Below, piece by piece: positions 50,876 through 61,748 of a DNA stretch of 64,000 bases. Below the pieces are notes generated by a model. That model worked only from the letters and a program-made list of their open reading frames with translations, searched no databases and was not told where the DNA came from. Both the position numbers and the translations under genes were made by a program. Location: assembly GCA_977006965.1 (NCBI GenBank), contig OZ345371.1, positions 62,001 through 126,000 on the forward strand. The letters run 5' to 3'. Each line of letters opens with the position of its first letter. The stretch's first letter is position 1. The DNA is from Phymatolithon calcareum. Taxonomy: Eukaryota > Rhodophyta > Florideophyceae > Hapalidiales.

Positions 50876-53800
50876 TTATGATACTCCTACAGCCGTGGGT
50901 ATGTTCTGAGGGTTGAGACAAACCTTGACGTTTTGTAGATGTTTTCGAAACTTTTCCGCCGATAAGGGTTTGGTGAGTGCGTCGGCTTCTAATGTTGTCG
51001 ATGGGATATGCTTCGTCACGATACACCCGCGACGTACCATATCTTGCACAAGTCGGTATCGAATGTCAATGTAGATCGACTTTTTCGTGGCTGCTGTCTT
51101 GTTGGCGCCTGTTATTGCACCTTTATTATCCATCCCAAGCTCCGTAGGTGGTAGTGTAGATGAGAGTACCTCCTGCACAAGTGAACGTAGCCATTGTATT
51201 TGATGTGACGCATTGCTTGCACTTACGAACTCCGCTGCAAACGTGCTTGTCAGTACTGTTCGTAACCGGCGCAATGACCATGATATCGGTGAACCGGCGT
51301 AATACACTATGTATCCCGCAGTGGACTGTCGCGTATCTGTGCAGCCAGAAAAGTCAGCATCAGATTGTGCAGAGAGCTCGTGCGGTCCAGGACCGAAAAA
51401 AAGGCCAAAGTGAAGTGTTTGTTTCAAGTATCTGGCAATATGTTTCAGAGCTAACCAGTGTCGTTTCGTAGGGCATTTGATATGGCGTGCTAAGACATTG
51501 ACGATTTAAGACAGATCTGGGCGAGTGGAGTCCACTAAATACCTCAGTATACCGACGGCCTTGGCATATGGGTATCGATTCAGGTCGAGTTCGAGTTCAT
51601 CGGGCTTTTTTTGCACATAATTGTACATCGGATAAATATGGTGTATCTGCGCCGTGCGCTTGCTGCATCCGCAGCAGGTCAATGAAGGACTGAGCAAGGT
51701 GTGGCTGCGATACATGTATGAACCCTGTCTTCGGATCTCGATGTATAGACCAGCCCATCATATGCGTAGCCTCCCCTAAGTCCTTGACCTTGTACTTGCG
51801 AGCTAAGTCTTGCAGCGGCTCATGGTACATTATTAAGGAATTAGTAGCCACACTAAAATCGTCGATCGTTACAGCCATGACTAACAGCTGTCCCGCGCGT
51901 CGCTTGACATATACGCTTTCATCCGATTTAAGTTCGCGATAGCCGCACGCTCGCAGGTGGCGACGGAGGCCCTCTTTATATGTGCGCGGGGCATGTGGAG
52001 TACCATAAATGTTTTTGACAACTTTAGGCAATTTGCCCACACGCGTGGTGTGCCGTTAAAATTTGGTATGGGTTCCATGTACAAGTCGGTGGGGCCGTCG
52101 TAGTCTTCATGTAGGAAGGCGCTTACAAGATCAACATGGTGGAGCCGCAGTCGCAAGCGTACACTGAGAGCGAGTATGAATCGTACTGAGTCACGGTCAG
52201 CGGCATCGGCAGCGATGGCATCTGGGTCATAATGGAGGCCTGGGATAAGCCGATTCCCCGGGTAAGCAAACCGGACCTTATGTCCCACCACTCTTCCATG
52301 TTTGTCGTACTTGTTGGCTAACGCTGTAACCGCTTTTACTACCATGGCGCTCGTTGGTACACTCCTGGCATCCACATATTCGAATGTTCCAAATTCCGCG
52401 TGGGTGCGCTCCTCCTGTTCATATGCCGCACCCCATGAATTCGACTCCGCACTCTCGCGGGCGCTTTTGATGCCCCGGGGCGGTGGATTGGTGTGAATAT
52501 TATTACCATTTACGGAAGAGAGAGGCGCAACGAGCGATCGCACTGCCGTGGGTGCTGCTCGGGCTGTGTGACGGTCGGATGCGAACGTGTCTGCCGTGGG
52601 TGTTCCAGGAGTCGAATGGTGTGCCAAATTGTACGTGATATCGGCTTTGTGTCTCGTTGTGTTTGTTGCGTATACGTCGCGCACGCTTTCCGCGGTATCG
52701 CATGATGCAGGTTCACTCTCGGGAGCTGGTGTTCATGCGTTGGAATTGTATGATAGTAAAGCCTACCTGGGTCAAATTCAGGGTTTTATGGCCTGTAGTT
52801 ACGTATTCCGCAGGTAAGCAACTGACCAGTGGACGGTACAATTAGCTTGTAGTGCTCGTCACCCAATGTATACAAGTACCGTACCAGGACTGCCCGGTCT
52901 TGGTCCTTTGTCTTGATTGCTTGAAGTCGTGGGACATGACCATACTCCCCGAACATCCTATATTGATCTAGTCGAAGTGATCGGGTCTTGAAGCAGCTGT
53001 ACTCACTGCGGTACTCTTCCCATATTCTTCTTGGAATATCTTTGATTCCGCGGTGGAGCAGGCTATTCGTCTTAATTACGTTATCGAGGAGACAATATGC
53101 CCAGTACTTTTCGTAGAGCATTCTTGCCGCATTAAGGGTTGCGCGAACTCGATTCATTAGTGTGCGATTCAATCGCTCCGCAATTGAGTTTTCTTCGGGA
53201 GTGCGTGCTGTTGTGGGGTCTACTGCTGTCGCTCTCTGTGCGAATTGGCGGAGTAAAACTTTTGTGAGGTACTCATTAGAGTTGTCGCAACGAATTCTTG
53301 CCAGGGGCCGGCCAAAGTGGCGCTCTACCTTCGCCACGGCCTCAATTGTACACTGCTCCTCTTCACTTTTTCTCTTGAGGAGGTAGACCAGAGTCATCCT
53401 GGAGTGTAGCTCTGTAAACGTGATAAAGTATTGGTATTTGTGTCCGCTTTTCGGGAAAGGACCGGCGATGTCGGAGACTAGCGAGTGTCCAGGGGGTGGT
53501 CTTTCCGTTGTGTAAAGGTGTGGTGCCTTTTGAAAATGGCCGATCGGGCAACCTTGACAGTTCATCGGGACTGAAGACATGCGAAGTGTGGGGGCAAGCC
53601 CAAGTCCATCGGTAGTTTTGCCATTTCTTCAACTTTTCCTGTGTTAGCATGATTAAGTCGCAGATGCCAGGAATGTACGGCGTCAATGCGTTTGCGCTGT
53701 TTGTACGGTATACCGGGCAGATGTGCTGGATAGGGGACATTGTGTGTGACTTTTTCCGTTCTAGATCCCCGTACTCGAGGGGGACCTCGAGGTGGATCCA

Positions 53801-54314
53801 TTGAATGGCCATTCACTGGGATAGCTAATGGTTGTGTATTTGGGGCGGTTCGAGGTCTCTGCATCAGTCGTGCTTTTCGCCGTGTCATGAAGCTGTCGAT
53901 TGTTAGTTGCCGGTCTTCTCCGGATGCTTGGTTAGTGGTATCATTTCGCTCTTTGGGACGGAGCAGGATAAGGTATGATCCATTTTCTTTCTGAATTCGT
54001 GCAAGTACATCACAGGGATCGGGGAGAACATTTTCGTTGACAACATAGCCTCCAGTTTTTGTCAATATTACATTGCAGTGATTGTTCCTCGTCAACTCAT
54101 GAACAGAGAGTAGGTTTTTGCGGAAAGAGGGCATAAAAGACAATTCAGGTAGGTGTATGTCGTATCCATTGGGTGTTACGAGGTCTGCTGGCCCACTCGC
54201 TGCTGATTTGGCTGTCGATCCGTCGGTAAGTAAGACCTCAACAGTACATTCGCGTTGGGATGGGATGGGCTGAGTATTTCAGGAAGGATTGCAGGCGGAA
54301 TCAATGGTATAGAA
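50876..54314 (-). pseudogene. Copia D pol: protease end, integrase, RT, RNase H, broken
   Basis: Domains in minus-strand order: protease active site TIDSAC just after the copia B insertion (about 54300), followed by TGA; GAG-pre-integrase (HSWHLRLNHANTGK, 53562-54143); integrase (52786-53580) with SDIAGPF, RCDNSNEYL and EENSIAERLNRT, which supply the D, D and E; RT (51597-52684) with HHVDLVSAFLHE and TIDDFSVA in place of YVDD; and RNase H (50876-51427) with SDADFSGC, FAAEFVSAS and ADALTKPLS. Several frame changes and stops separate the pieces. It is the most decayed of the three copia elements, in line with its position in the nest. Confidence 0.88.
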
Positions 54315-54319
54315 GTCAA

Positions 54320-54947
54320 TGTGAAACGGCAACCCGGCGCACAGGAGCTATCGCCGCTCTTCCTTCGCGGCGACCTCAAGAAACCGCAAGTGTTTGTCCA
54401 GTCTGCTCGTTTCGTCTGCCGCACCGTGTGGCAACGAGTAGACAACTTTGGCTTCCGGGCGTGGCCGTTTGCCTCGCACGACCCTGTTTTGGTCTGAAAC
54501 GTTGGAGGATCCCCTCCAGTTAATTGTTCCAGAAAAGAATGTGTTTCATTTCTTCTTTCTTCCCTCCCAGAGCTTTTCTCCCCCTCCGCTTTATATTCCC
54601 CTGGCGCCATTTGCTGCGCCTTCACTTTTCGCGGCCTGTTGCAGGTTTCAGATTTCCCTTCCCCGCAACCTACCCAGCCGCCAATTACTTGTTGATATTA
54701 ATACTCACGGCCCTTCTCGCAATACGTTACCATGTTGCGCTCCAATAGCAATTCATTAATCGGCATTGGAAGAAGCCTTCCTCCAGTGGAGGCCGCGGAG
54801 ATATCACGACCGTCTAATACAGTTCCAGAACCCCAGTGGAGACAGAACCCTTGTTTGAGAAATGCTGATACGAATCGTCAAAACGCACACGTACTCAACA
54901 ATGTCAATCATGCCCAGAATTAATAAGAAAAGCGTGTTCAATTCACA
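54320..54947 (-). repeat. Copia B 3' LTR, 628 bp
   Basis: The ends are TGTGAAACGG and TTCAATTCACA, giving TGTGAA/TTCACA short inverted repeats. It is about 99% identical to the 5' LTR. Open frames in it are duplicated in the other LTR and are not genes. Confidence 0.93.
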
Positions 54948-54954
54948 TCCCCCC
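54948..54954 (-). promoter_or_regulatory. Copia B polypurine tract
   Basis: On the minus strand GGGGGGA directly precedes the 3' LTR, the position where plus-strand DNA synthesis is primed. Confidence 0.7.
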
Positions 54955-54986
54955 GTTCATGTGCAACCTCTTCGGTCAGCATGAAG

Positions 54987-55256
54987 TTAAAGCTCTTCTC
55001 GGAGGGCAGGGCCATACTCGCGTCTGTCGTCAATCGCAATTGTCAGTCGTCCGGTAACAAGCATCTTCTCAAGCAAGTCGGCAGTGCTTCCAGTTATCGG
55101 CTTCGTCAGCCCATCAGCAGGGTTACTAACGCCCGGAACCCACACAATGTCAGCGATAGCCCCACTTTCGTATTCCTCCCGCAATCGATGCACGTCCGCG
55201 CTCATTCCGCGATCGCGTGGCAAACTTTGCGTAGCAAGGCATCTATGTAATCCTTT
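54987..55256 (-). pseudogene. Copia B RNase H C-terminal tail beyond an in-frame TAA
   Basis: The pol frame stops at TAA 55257-55259, after GITLVVD. The same frame then runs on (KGLHRCLATQSLP, MSADVHRLREEY, WVPGVSNPADGLTKP) to 54987. This is the conserved end of copia RNase H, where DS usually stands at the stop position. One base change would account for the stop, so the element is very recently broken or polymorphic. Confidence 0.85.
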
Positions 55257-58200
55257 TTAGTCAACGACGAGAGTGATCCCCAATCTTCGCCCGGTTAGCG
55301 ATAGAATCGAGTCCTGCAATGCACGTGCACATCCAACAGCAGTCACTGCCGCGATAGTTTCCGCTTCGCCCGTAGAAGTCGCCACCCGGCGCTGCTGACG
55401 CGACTGATAGGTAACTGTGTGAAAAATACTTCCCACACTCACGCCGAACGATATGCCGACTATGAATCCTTCCTGGGCGACCTTCTTCAATGCTCCTCCG
55501 TGTGGAAAGCCCGCGTCGGAAAATACCACAATCATCGCCTGCGCATTTTCCTCCGCCGACGGTTGGAGATATGAAAGCACGGGCTGCCTTCTGAGCACGC
55601 CGCGCACCAGCGCGTTCATCTTCTTCATGCCAGCAACACGCATTGACGGAACTAGTTGCTGAATGAAACTTGCGGCGAATGCCGCAAATGGTGAAACGGT
55701 AACACCCAAATACCCGAGCTTCCCAGCGAGAGACTTAAGCCTCCTTTCCTCTATCCAGGAAACTTCTGCTTCCGGCTCCTTTCGCCTTTGTGTCGAAATT
55801 CCAATCACCTCAATCTCTTTAAGGTAGGCATGCATACTGAGTGTAACGTCCTGCGGCGTCTGCATTACCTCACAAGCGTTCACAATTAGAATGGACGGAG
55901 TGTACGCCCAAGAGCTCAACTCGAAAACGCGGCTGATGCCATCATGTGCGTAGTGCAACCAATCGACATTGCGACCCGCCACCAGCAGATCGTCGACATA
56001 CTTCGCAATCATGAGACAAATATCACGGCCTTCGAGTGCCGTTCCTCGGTCGCTCGGAGTCCCTTCCACACTTGCGGCATCGCGGCAGAACAGCTGGGGC
56101 AATCCCCAAACGGTACTTAGACCAAGTCCGTTAATCATCAAACTGTCCGACGCGCGCTGCCACTTTCGCCCAGCGCTAACAAGCCCATACATTGTTGCAG
56201 TCAGCAGCCATACTTCACGCTGAATCCTCATTTCTGGTGGTGGCTGGACGAACCCTTCGCGCCGCGCGCTCCCCGACTGGGTGTACGCACCTCGAATGTC
56301 CGCCTTACCGAGTATCATGCCATGTGCAGCTGCCGTGCTGTACAGCAGTCGGAATCCGTTCTGTGAGACGACGGCGGCATCAGTGCGCAAACTTTCGCGC
56401 TCATCGTCCCGGTTTCCATGAACGCAAAGTCGAGCTTTTAGTGCGTATCGCTGTGAAGCGCCATTGTCATTGTCGATCTTGATTTTGTACACAAAATGGG
56501 ATGAGATTACATTCCCACCATCGGGAACTTTGAAACGGCGCACACGGCGAATGTTGGGAAACCAATTTTTGTCCAGCTCCGCCCTTTGAGCCTGATCGAA
56601 CATCCATCCCGGTATGATCGACATCTCTCGCGACATGAGCTGTGTGTTTCCCACTGTCGCATACACGCGACCAAGAACAACCTGCTCAGTTGCATTCCGA
56701 TCAATTGGGTTCGTAAGTAGGTTTAACCTCTCCGGAGGGAGTGCACTGCGCTTACTCCTGCGCAGGGGAACAGCTGTAGAACTTTCAACAGCTTCAGATT
56801 CATCAGGTTGGTCTTCGATATTTTCCTTCGCATCAATATCATCGATGCTTTGTGTATGGTGGAGCTCAGTTCCTTCATGTGATTTCTGCACAGATGTGTC
56901 ACTTACTGGTGACCCTAGCCCGTCTTCATTAATACCGGTAGCGCCTTGGACCAAGTCACCATCATCTTCGTCGTATGATGATGAGGATGAGCTTCCGCCA
57001 TCTCTTCCATCTGAGAGCGAAATATTTCCGTCATCAATACGAGCGGTTTCGATACCATCCTCACTAATACCTAGTTCAGCATCGACAGCCAAAGCGGCCA
57101 TAGGGCTTTTTGGTAGTGTTCGGACGTCCTCTGGTGCGATGACGCGCCTATTACGTCCAGAGCCTACTATGACAGAGTAGTCTTCTCGCACGGAGCGTAC
57201 TCTGCGCTTCACCCATTCTCCGCGTGGGCGCTTGCCACCAGGTAGTAGTACGAAAACTTCGTCGCCAATACGCATACGTCTTGATTTAGCACTGGCTGGA
57301 CGTGCTTTGAGAACCTTTGCCAACAAACGGCGTGCAACCATCTCCTCATGTGCGGCGCGCACTGCGGTGGGTAGAATTTTAGTGCCAGTCCCCGCAATAG
57401 ACGGAGTGTATCCCCGAACCAGTTCAAACGAAGACGCAGTTCTGTTGCCGTACAGGATATTACTGATAAAACACGAAATAGCCAAACCATCTGGAAAGCG
57501 CAAATCCTTGTGCATTGCGTCGTTTTCAAGGCGCTCCAGTGCGTCCTTAATAACTCGGTGCTTACGTTCGACTGGTCCGGCCTTATTATGCCGACGAGCA
57601 GGTAGTGCAACGAGCTTAATCCCCAGACCTTTCGCCCACCTTCGTGCCATCCCTTTGTCTAATTCCGCGTCCGCGAAGATCTCTGAAGGCTCTCCATGGC
57701 GCAACAGCCAAATACGTGATACAGTCCGCAGAATTCCCATGAGATCACGAGAATCGAGTGGCGCAACCTCTGAGTACGAAGTCGCGTAGTCAACAACATG
57801 CAGTACGAGTTCCTGTCCCCAGTACATCACGTCGACGTATATGCGCGTGTTAAAGCTCAGATGAATACGGCTCATACTAAACTTGTTAGCAGGCGGTGGA
57901 TCTCCACTACGCATGCACGCGGTGCATTCTCCCTGCACCTGCGCCAGCTCCGCAGACATCTCCGGTTTCCATTTGTTGGCGCGTTTGAGCAGTTTTTCCA
58001 CCGAGCGTGGATGCAAGTGTGTGCGCTGATGAATCCGACGTACGATGCTGATCTGTGTTGCGTCCTTTGAAATGTTCTGTATCATGCCCATTGCAACTGC
58101 CTTTTGTAGCCCGCTCGCACATAGCGTCACCCGAGAGTGTCCGTCCACCTTGGATACGCGTGTCGATAAGCGTACTATATGGCCGTCTATCTCAAAACTG

Positions 58201-59087
58201 ACCCAATTCCCATCGTGGGACTCGATACTTTTGTGCTCGACCAGGGCATCTTTTCCGATTACGAGCGGTACATTTCCATCGACCACCAAACATGACAGTC
58301 GAAGTAGAATATTGTCCGCAATTGGGAGCGGCAATTTGCATCGCCCAACTACTTGTTGGGGCTCGGAGTGATTCTTTTCAGTACCGAACGCATGCGATTC
58401 ATAGTCCTCCGTCCGCCGCTTCGAGATTTTCGGCTTCAATCCCATCTCATCGCACAGCGAAACGTAGTTTGAAATACCAATAACGGATCCTGCGGCCCCG
58501 CCGTCGACAATTGCATATATGTTATCAATGCATTTTTCGTCCCCGTCTGCTTGCCGTCCATCACGATTACGATGTAGGCGTGACATTCCTGTAAAGGCCT
58601 TACCAGGTGGATCAGCCCAGCGAACGCTTGACAGAGCGCTTTGTGTCGGCGGTGCCGGTTTCTTTCGCCCTGCCTGAGCCTTTGGATCTCGGGCTCGCTT
58701 CGCCTCGTGGGCCTTTTTGCACTTATCGTTCTCATAATAGAAATGATTGCCCTCACAAACCCAACACTTTATGTCGGGTCTCGCCGAAACTTCCGTCTTC
58801 CCGGCCAAACCCGAGCGTGCGGTAGCTCCGGCTAATGTGTCCGGCGTGTTTCTGACTCGGTTATCACCTGTTCGGCCAGCGTGTGTCGCAAGGTCACCAT
58901 GATCAATGCGTCTCAGTGCCATTCTTACCGCCTCCAGCGTAATAAGTGGTTCGCTCTGGCTGGCACGTCCACCCGACGTAGCGAAAGCGGGCTCCTGCCC
59001 AATTTGTGCCACAGCCAATTGTGACACCGAGTAGGATAGATCGTTGTCTCGAGCTTTAGACAGTAGCTCCTCCACGAAGCCTTTCGT
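55257..59087 (-). CDS. Copia B pol: zinc knuckle, protease, integrase, RT, RNase H
   Basis: This long frame follows gag in the same frame after TAG 59088-59090; it has no ATG of its own at the start. Positions are counted from 59075. A knuckle-like CWVCEGNHFYYENDKC is near residue 105-120. The protease active site is YAIVDGGAAGSVIG. Integrase has an HHCC finger (HQRTHLHPRSVEKLL...CTACMRSG), then DVMYWGQE, FADAELD and KAGPVERKH for the DDE triad. An acidic Ser/Asp-rich linker precedes RT. RT has GKADIRGAYTQ and AKYVDDLLVAG (YVDD about 1026-1029). RNase H has FSDAGFPHGGA and TSTGEAETIAAV. All catalytic residues I can see are intact, so only the stop at 55257 is obviously damaging. Confidence 0.93.
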   Translation of the reverse strand, partial: TKGFVEELLSKARDNDLSYSVSQLAVAQIGQEPAFATSGGRASQSEPLITLEAVRMALRRIDHGDLATHAGRTGDNRVRNTPDTLAGATARSGLAGKTEVSARPDIKCWVCEGNHFYYENDKCKKAHEAKRARDPKAQAGRKKPAPPTQSALSSVRWADPPGKAFTGMSRLHRNRDGRQADGDEKCIDNIYAIVDGGAAGSVIGISNYVSLCDEMGLKPKISKRRTEDYESHAFGTEKNHSEPQQVVGRCKLPLPIADNILLRLSCLVVDGNVPLVIGKDALVEHKSIESHDGNWVSFEIDGHIVRLSTRVSKVDGHSRVTLCASGLQKAVAMGMIQNISKDATQISIVRRIHQRTHLHPRSVEKLLKRANKWKPEMSAELAQVQGECTACMRSGDPPPANKFSMSRIHLSFNTRIYVDVMYWGQELVLHVVDYATSYSEVAPLDSRDLMGILRTVSRIWLLRHGEPSEIFADAELDKGMARRWAKGLGIKLVALPARRHNKAGPVERKHRVIKDALERLENDAMHKDLRFPDGLAISCFISNILYGNRTASSFELVRGYTPSIAGTGTKILPTAVRAAHEEMVARRLLAKVLKARPASAKSRRMRIGDEVFVLLPGGKRPRGEWVKRRVRSVREDYSVIVGSGRNRRVIAPEDVRTLPKSPMAALAVDAELGISEDGIETARIDDGNISLSDGRDGGSSSSSSYDEDDGDLVQGATGINEDGLGSPVSDTSVQKSHEGTELHHTQSIDDIDAKENIEDQPDESEAVESSTAVPLRRSKRSALPPERLNLLTNPIDRNATEQVVLGRVYATVGNTQLMSREMSIIPGWMFDQAQRAELDKNWFPNIRRVRRFKVPDGGNVISSHFVYKIKIDNDNGASQRYALKARLCVHGNRDDERESLRTDAAVVSQNGFRLLYSTAAAHGMILGKADIRGAYTQSGSARREGFVQPPPEMRIQREVWLLTATMYGLVSAGRKWQRASDSLMINGLGLSTVWGLPQLFCRDAASVEGTPSDRGTALEGRDICLMIAKYVDDLLVAGRNVDWLHYAHDGISRVFELSSWAYTPSILIVNACEVMQTPQDVTLSMHAYLKEIEVIGISTQRRKEPEAEVSWIEERRLKSLAGKLGYLGVTVSPFAAFAASFIQQLVPSMRVAGMKKMNALVRGVLRRQPVLSYLQPSAEENAQAMIVVFSDAGFPHGGALKKVAQEGFIVGISFGVSVGSIFHTVTYQSRQQRRVATSTGEAETIAAVTAVGCARALQDSILSLTGRRLGITLVVD

Positions 59088-60122
59088 CTACTCTATCGAC
59101 GTCACCATCGCGGTGATCTGACCAGCAGCTGCACGCAAGCTGCCAGATACCGCAGAAACAGATGTGGAATCTGGGGCTACAGCAGTCCATCCCGTCATGG
59201 AAGCGAACGCCTGCTCGACCGTCCGAAGCACTTGCTTCGCCCTCGTATCCATGTCTTGCAACTCCACGTTGCAGATACTGAGGTTTTCGTGGACAGAAGA
59301 CTGTGTCTGCTCCTTGCTACGGCTGGCATGACGACTAGACTCGGCCTGTGCCGATCCCGAAGCCTGAAGTTGCACCTGCAACTGTGCTGTCGTGTCGTCC
59401 CTGTGCGTTGCTGCGCTAGTCTCCGCGACAGCACCAGCATCGACACCGCCTGAATAGTGGCTCAAAGCCCGAGACGCTGAAGCGGGTCCTACCAGGTACT
59501 GCGCGCGAGTCGGTTGAGGATCCAACTGGTCCTTCTGAAACCTCATGGACGCCTGCAGCACTATACTGAACTCTGCTCTAGGCAGCCTTGCGTTTAGAAC
59601 GCACAGTAGGGCGAGCAGTTCCTGGATCCCCGGCGTTTGGGCAGACTCGCCATGACTGTAGGCATATTGTAGGCACAGGGCACTGTACTCGATCCAATAT
59701 TTGTCGTACGTTTGTCCTTTCTGATACACTTTTTGCATCAAATCCTTCCATGCCTTTGCCGTCTGCAGAAAAGACGACTCTCGGTCAACAGGATCGACGA
59801 TGTCCAAGATGTAGTCAACCATCTTCATGAACTCTTCCCGAGTCATGTCTTTGCGGAGCATACCAGGTATGTGCTCCATCCTCAACCCTGCATTCCCGCG
59901 GATATTCGTGATGATGGCCAGAATTTGTTGACCCCTCGTCAGCCTTTTCCGTGAGGAATCATCAGAGAGGTCCTGGAAAGCAATCCAGTCGCATACGAGT
60001 CGCCTGTACACACGGGGATTCGTATTATCGTAGCACACTGGAACTTCACCAGCTTTTACCGACCCGACGCGATCAGTCACGTCTTTCCTCGCCACATGGC
60101 GAGCACGCCAACCTGGGCCCAT
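59088..60122 (-). CDS. Copia B gag, 344 codons
   Basis: Gag forms the virus-like particle in the cytoplasm. I start it at the ATG at 60120-60122, which lies within the primer-binding site just downstream of the 5' LTR; the open frame extends into the LTR but that part is not conserved function. It contains VCDWIAFQDLSDDSSRKRLT, a long helical region (YDKYWIEYSALCLQYAYSHG) and a Gln/Ala/Ser-rich tail. No zinc knuckle lies in gag itself; one follows in pol. The frame ends at TAG 59088-59090, followed by ACGAAAGG, and pol continues in the same frame. Confidence 0.82.
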   Translation of the reverse strand: MGPGWRARHVARKDVTDRVGSVKAGEVPVCYDNTNPRVYRRLVCDWIAFQDLSDDSSRKRLTRGQQILAIITNIRGNAGLRMEHIPGMLRKDMTREEFMKMVDYILDIVDPVDRESSFLQTAKAWKDLMQKVYQKGQTYDKYWIEYSALCLQYAYSHGESAQTPGIQELLALLCVLNARLPRAEFSIVLQASMRFQKDQLDPQPTRAQYLVGPASASRALSHYSGGVDAGAVAETSAATHRDDTTAQLQVQLQASGSAQAESSRHASRSKEQTQSSVHENLSICNVELQDMDTRAKQVLRTVEQAFASMTGWTAVAPDSTSVSAVSGSLRAAAGQITAMVTSIE

Positions 60123-60125
60123 AAC
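60112..60125 (-). promoter_or_regulatory. Copia B primer-binding site, initiator tRNA-Met anticodon arm
   Basis: Directly after the 5' LTR the minus strand reads GTTATGGGCCCAGG. This is complementary to the anticodon stem-loop of eukaryotic initiator tRNA-Met (GGGCCCAUAAC), not to a tRNA 3' end. Drosophila copia and yeast Ty5 are known to prime from such half-tRNAs. Confidence 0.8.
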
Positions 60126-60753
60126 TGTGAAACGGCAACCCGGCGCACAGGAGCTATCGCCGCTCTTCCTTCGCGGCGACCTCAAGAAACCGCAAGTGTT
60201 TGTCCAGTCTGCTCATTTCGTCTGCCGCACCGTGTGGCAACGAGTAGACAACTTTGGCTTCCGGGCGTGGCCGTTTGCCTCGCACGACCCTGTTTTGGTC
60301 TGAAACGTTGGAGGATCCCCTCCAGTTAATTGTTCCAGAAAAGAATGTGTTTCATTTCTTCTTTCTTCCCTCCCAGAGCTTTTCTCCCCCTCCGCTTTAT
60401 ATTCCCCTGGCGCCATTTGCTGCGCCTTCACTTTTCGCGGCCTGTTGCAGGTTTCAGATTTCCCTTCCCCGCAACCTACCCAGCCGCCAATTACTTGTTG
60501 ATATTAATACTCACGGCCCTTCTCGCAATACGTTACCATGTTGCGCTCCAATAGCAATTCATTAATCGGCATTGGAAGAAGCCTTCCTCCAGTGGAGGCC
60601 GCGGAGATATCACGACCCTCTAATACAGTTCCAAAACCCCAGTGGAGACAGAACCCTTGTTTGAGAAATTCTGATACGAATCGTCAAAACGCACACGTAC
60701 TCAACAATGTCAATCATGCCCAGAATTAATAAGAAAAGCGTGTTCAATTCACA
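60126..60753 (-). repeat. Copia B 5' LTR, 628 bp
   Basis: 5' LTR for the minus-strand element. It differs from 54320-54947 at four positions I noticed. Confidence 0.93.
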
Positions 60754-60758
60754 GTCAA

Positions 60759-61748
60759 AGCTGTCGCCCTCGTTTATACCCGTCGCATTGCTGGGAGGTT
60801 CAGTGATATCAATAGTTGATGTGTCCACCGTAGGGTTTGCGGAGATCTCCCACTCGTCACATGAAACTTGGTTTACACACTCCCCGTAGTGCTGGTTTTC
60901 CGCGTAGGCACGGTGTGGGAATCCGCGAGTCGAACTCCTGCCATCGCCGCACGGTGCAGATGCGCTTGGGCGACCCCGATAAACTCCGCGGCCTCTTGTC
61001 GTACGCGCTGGTGGCATGCGGTCACGTTCTCTAGCCTCGATCATTGCCCGACACTGAGAGGTCCTGTGTGACCCAAAGATTTGGTGAAATTCGCACCACA
61101 ACGCACCTTGTGTGGGCTGGGCCTTTTTTTGTCTCTGTCTGGTTGTGGTGTCCGCGCCAATGATTAGCTCCAACATGCGTTTCAATTCACGAACGGTTTC
61201 CAGTCTCTGGGTTAACAGTAGCGGTTTGTGGGTCGTTAGGCCTGGCCGTACTCGTAGTCCCCGAATGATGAAATTCACAGTGACTTGCTCGTTTGATATA
61301 CCTGGGTATTTCGCTCGCACCATTTCCTGACGAAGGGTGAGATGTCGGGTGATGAAATCATTTAGGTTTTCTGACCAGTTGATAGTAAGGATCTGGGCCT
61401 TCAACAGTAATCGCTCATGTTCTTCAGGAGTGGCCTCCGCTTCGAAATATGCTTCGATCCGAAGTAGCATCCCGTGGGGGGGGGGGGGGGGGGGGGCTGT
61501 TCCAATATATCCTCTCCCACTTGAAGTAATATCTTCGGGGATAATGTAGACGATATTAGTCTTGATGCTTGGGCCAATTTTCTGACATGCTCAGGGGCCG
61601 CTTCTCTGCCGCGAGGGGCGTCGACTGGTCCCTGCAGATAGAGGGACAATTCTTTTTCCGCCGCAAAATTCTTAATCGTGTGCCTCCATATCGGGTAGTT
61701 CTCCCGAGTTAGGGTAGGGACTGCGAGAGCGTACGTTGTGGAGGTCAT
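60759..61748 (-). pseudogene. Copia D gag, interrupted at a C21 run and by copia B
   Basis: The likely start is the ATG at 61748 (MTSTTYALAVPTLTRENYPIW), a copia-type gag opening. The frame meets a run of 21 C (61476-61496) and must change frame to continue as RIEAYFEAEATPEEHERL through LTINWSENLNDFITRHL and RGLRVRPGL to a His/Cys segment (CEFHQIFGSHRTSQC), a degenerate zinc knuckle. The end GDSFD is joined, across copia B, to FYTIDSAC of the protease in one frame. So gag and pol were a single frame in this element, unlike copia B and C. Confidence 0.8.
61476..61496 (+). repeat. Homopolymer run of 21 G
   Basis: It lies in the copia D gag coding region (poly-Pro on the minus strand). The run changes the frame and may be a slippage product or an assembly uncertainty. 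Confidence 0.9.

Larger units (their letters stand above)
54315..60758 (-). mobile_element. Copia B: LTR retrotransposon, innermost layer, 6434 bp
   Basis: The element is 54320-60753, with two 628-bp LTRs (54320-54947 and 60126-60753) and 5-bp duplications GTCAA (54315-54319 and 60754-60758). I see four LTR differences. On the minus strand it has a tRNA-Met-type primer site, gag, an in-frame TAG, a long pol frame, one in-frame TAA and a G6A polypurine tract before the 3' LTR. It inserted four codons before the protease active site of copia D. Confidence 0.96.

Noticed and set aside
54448-54759. 103-codon plus frame, repeated at 60254-60565
   Set aside because: It lies in the copia B LTRs and antisense to the element; it starts within repeated DNA.
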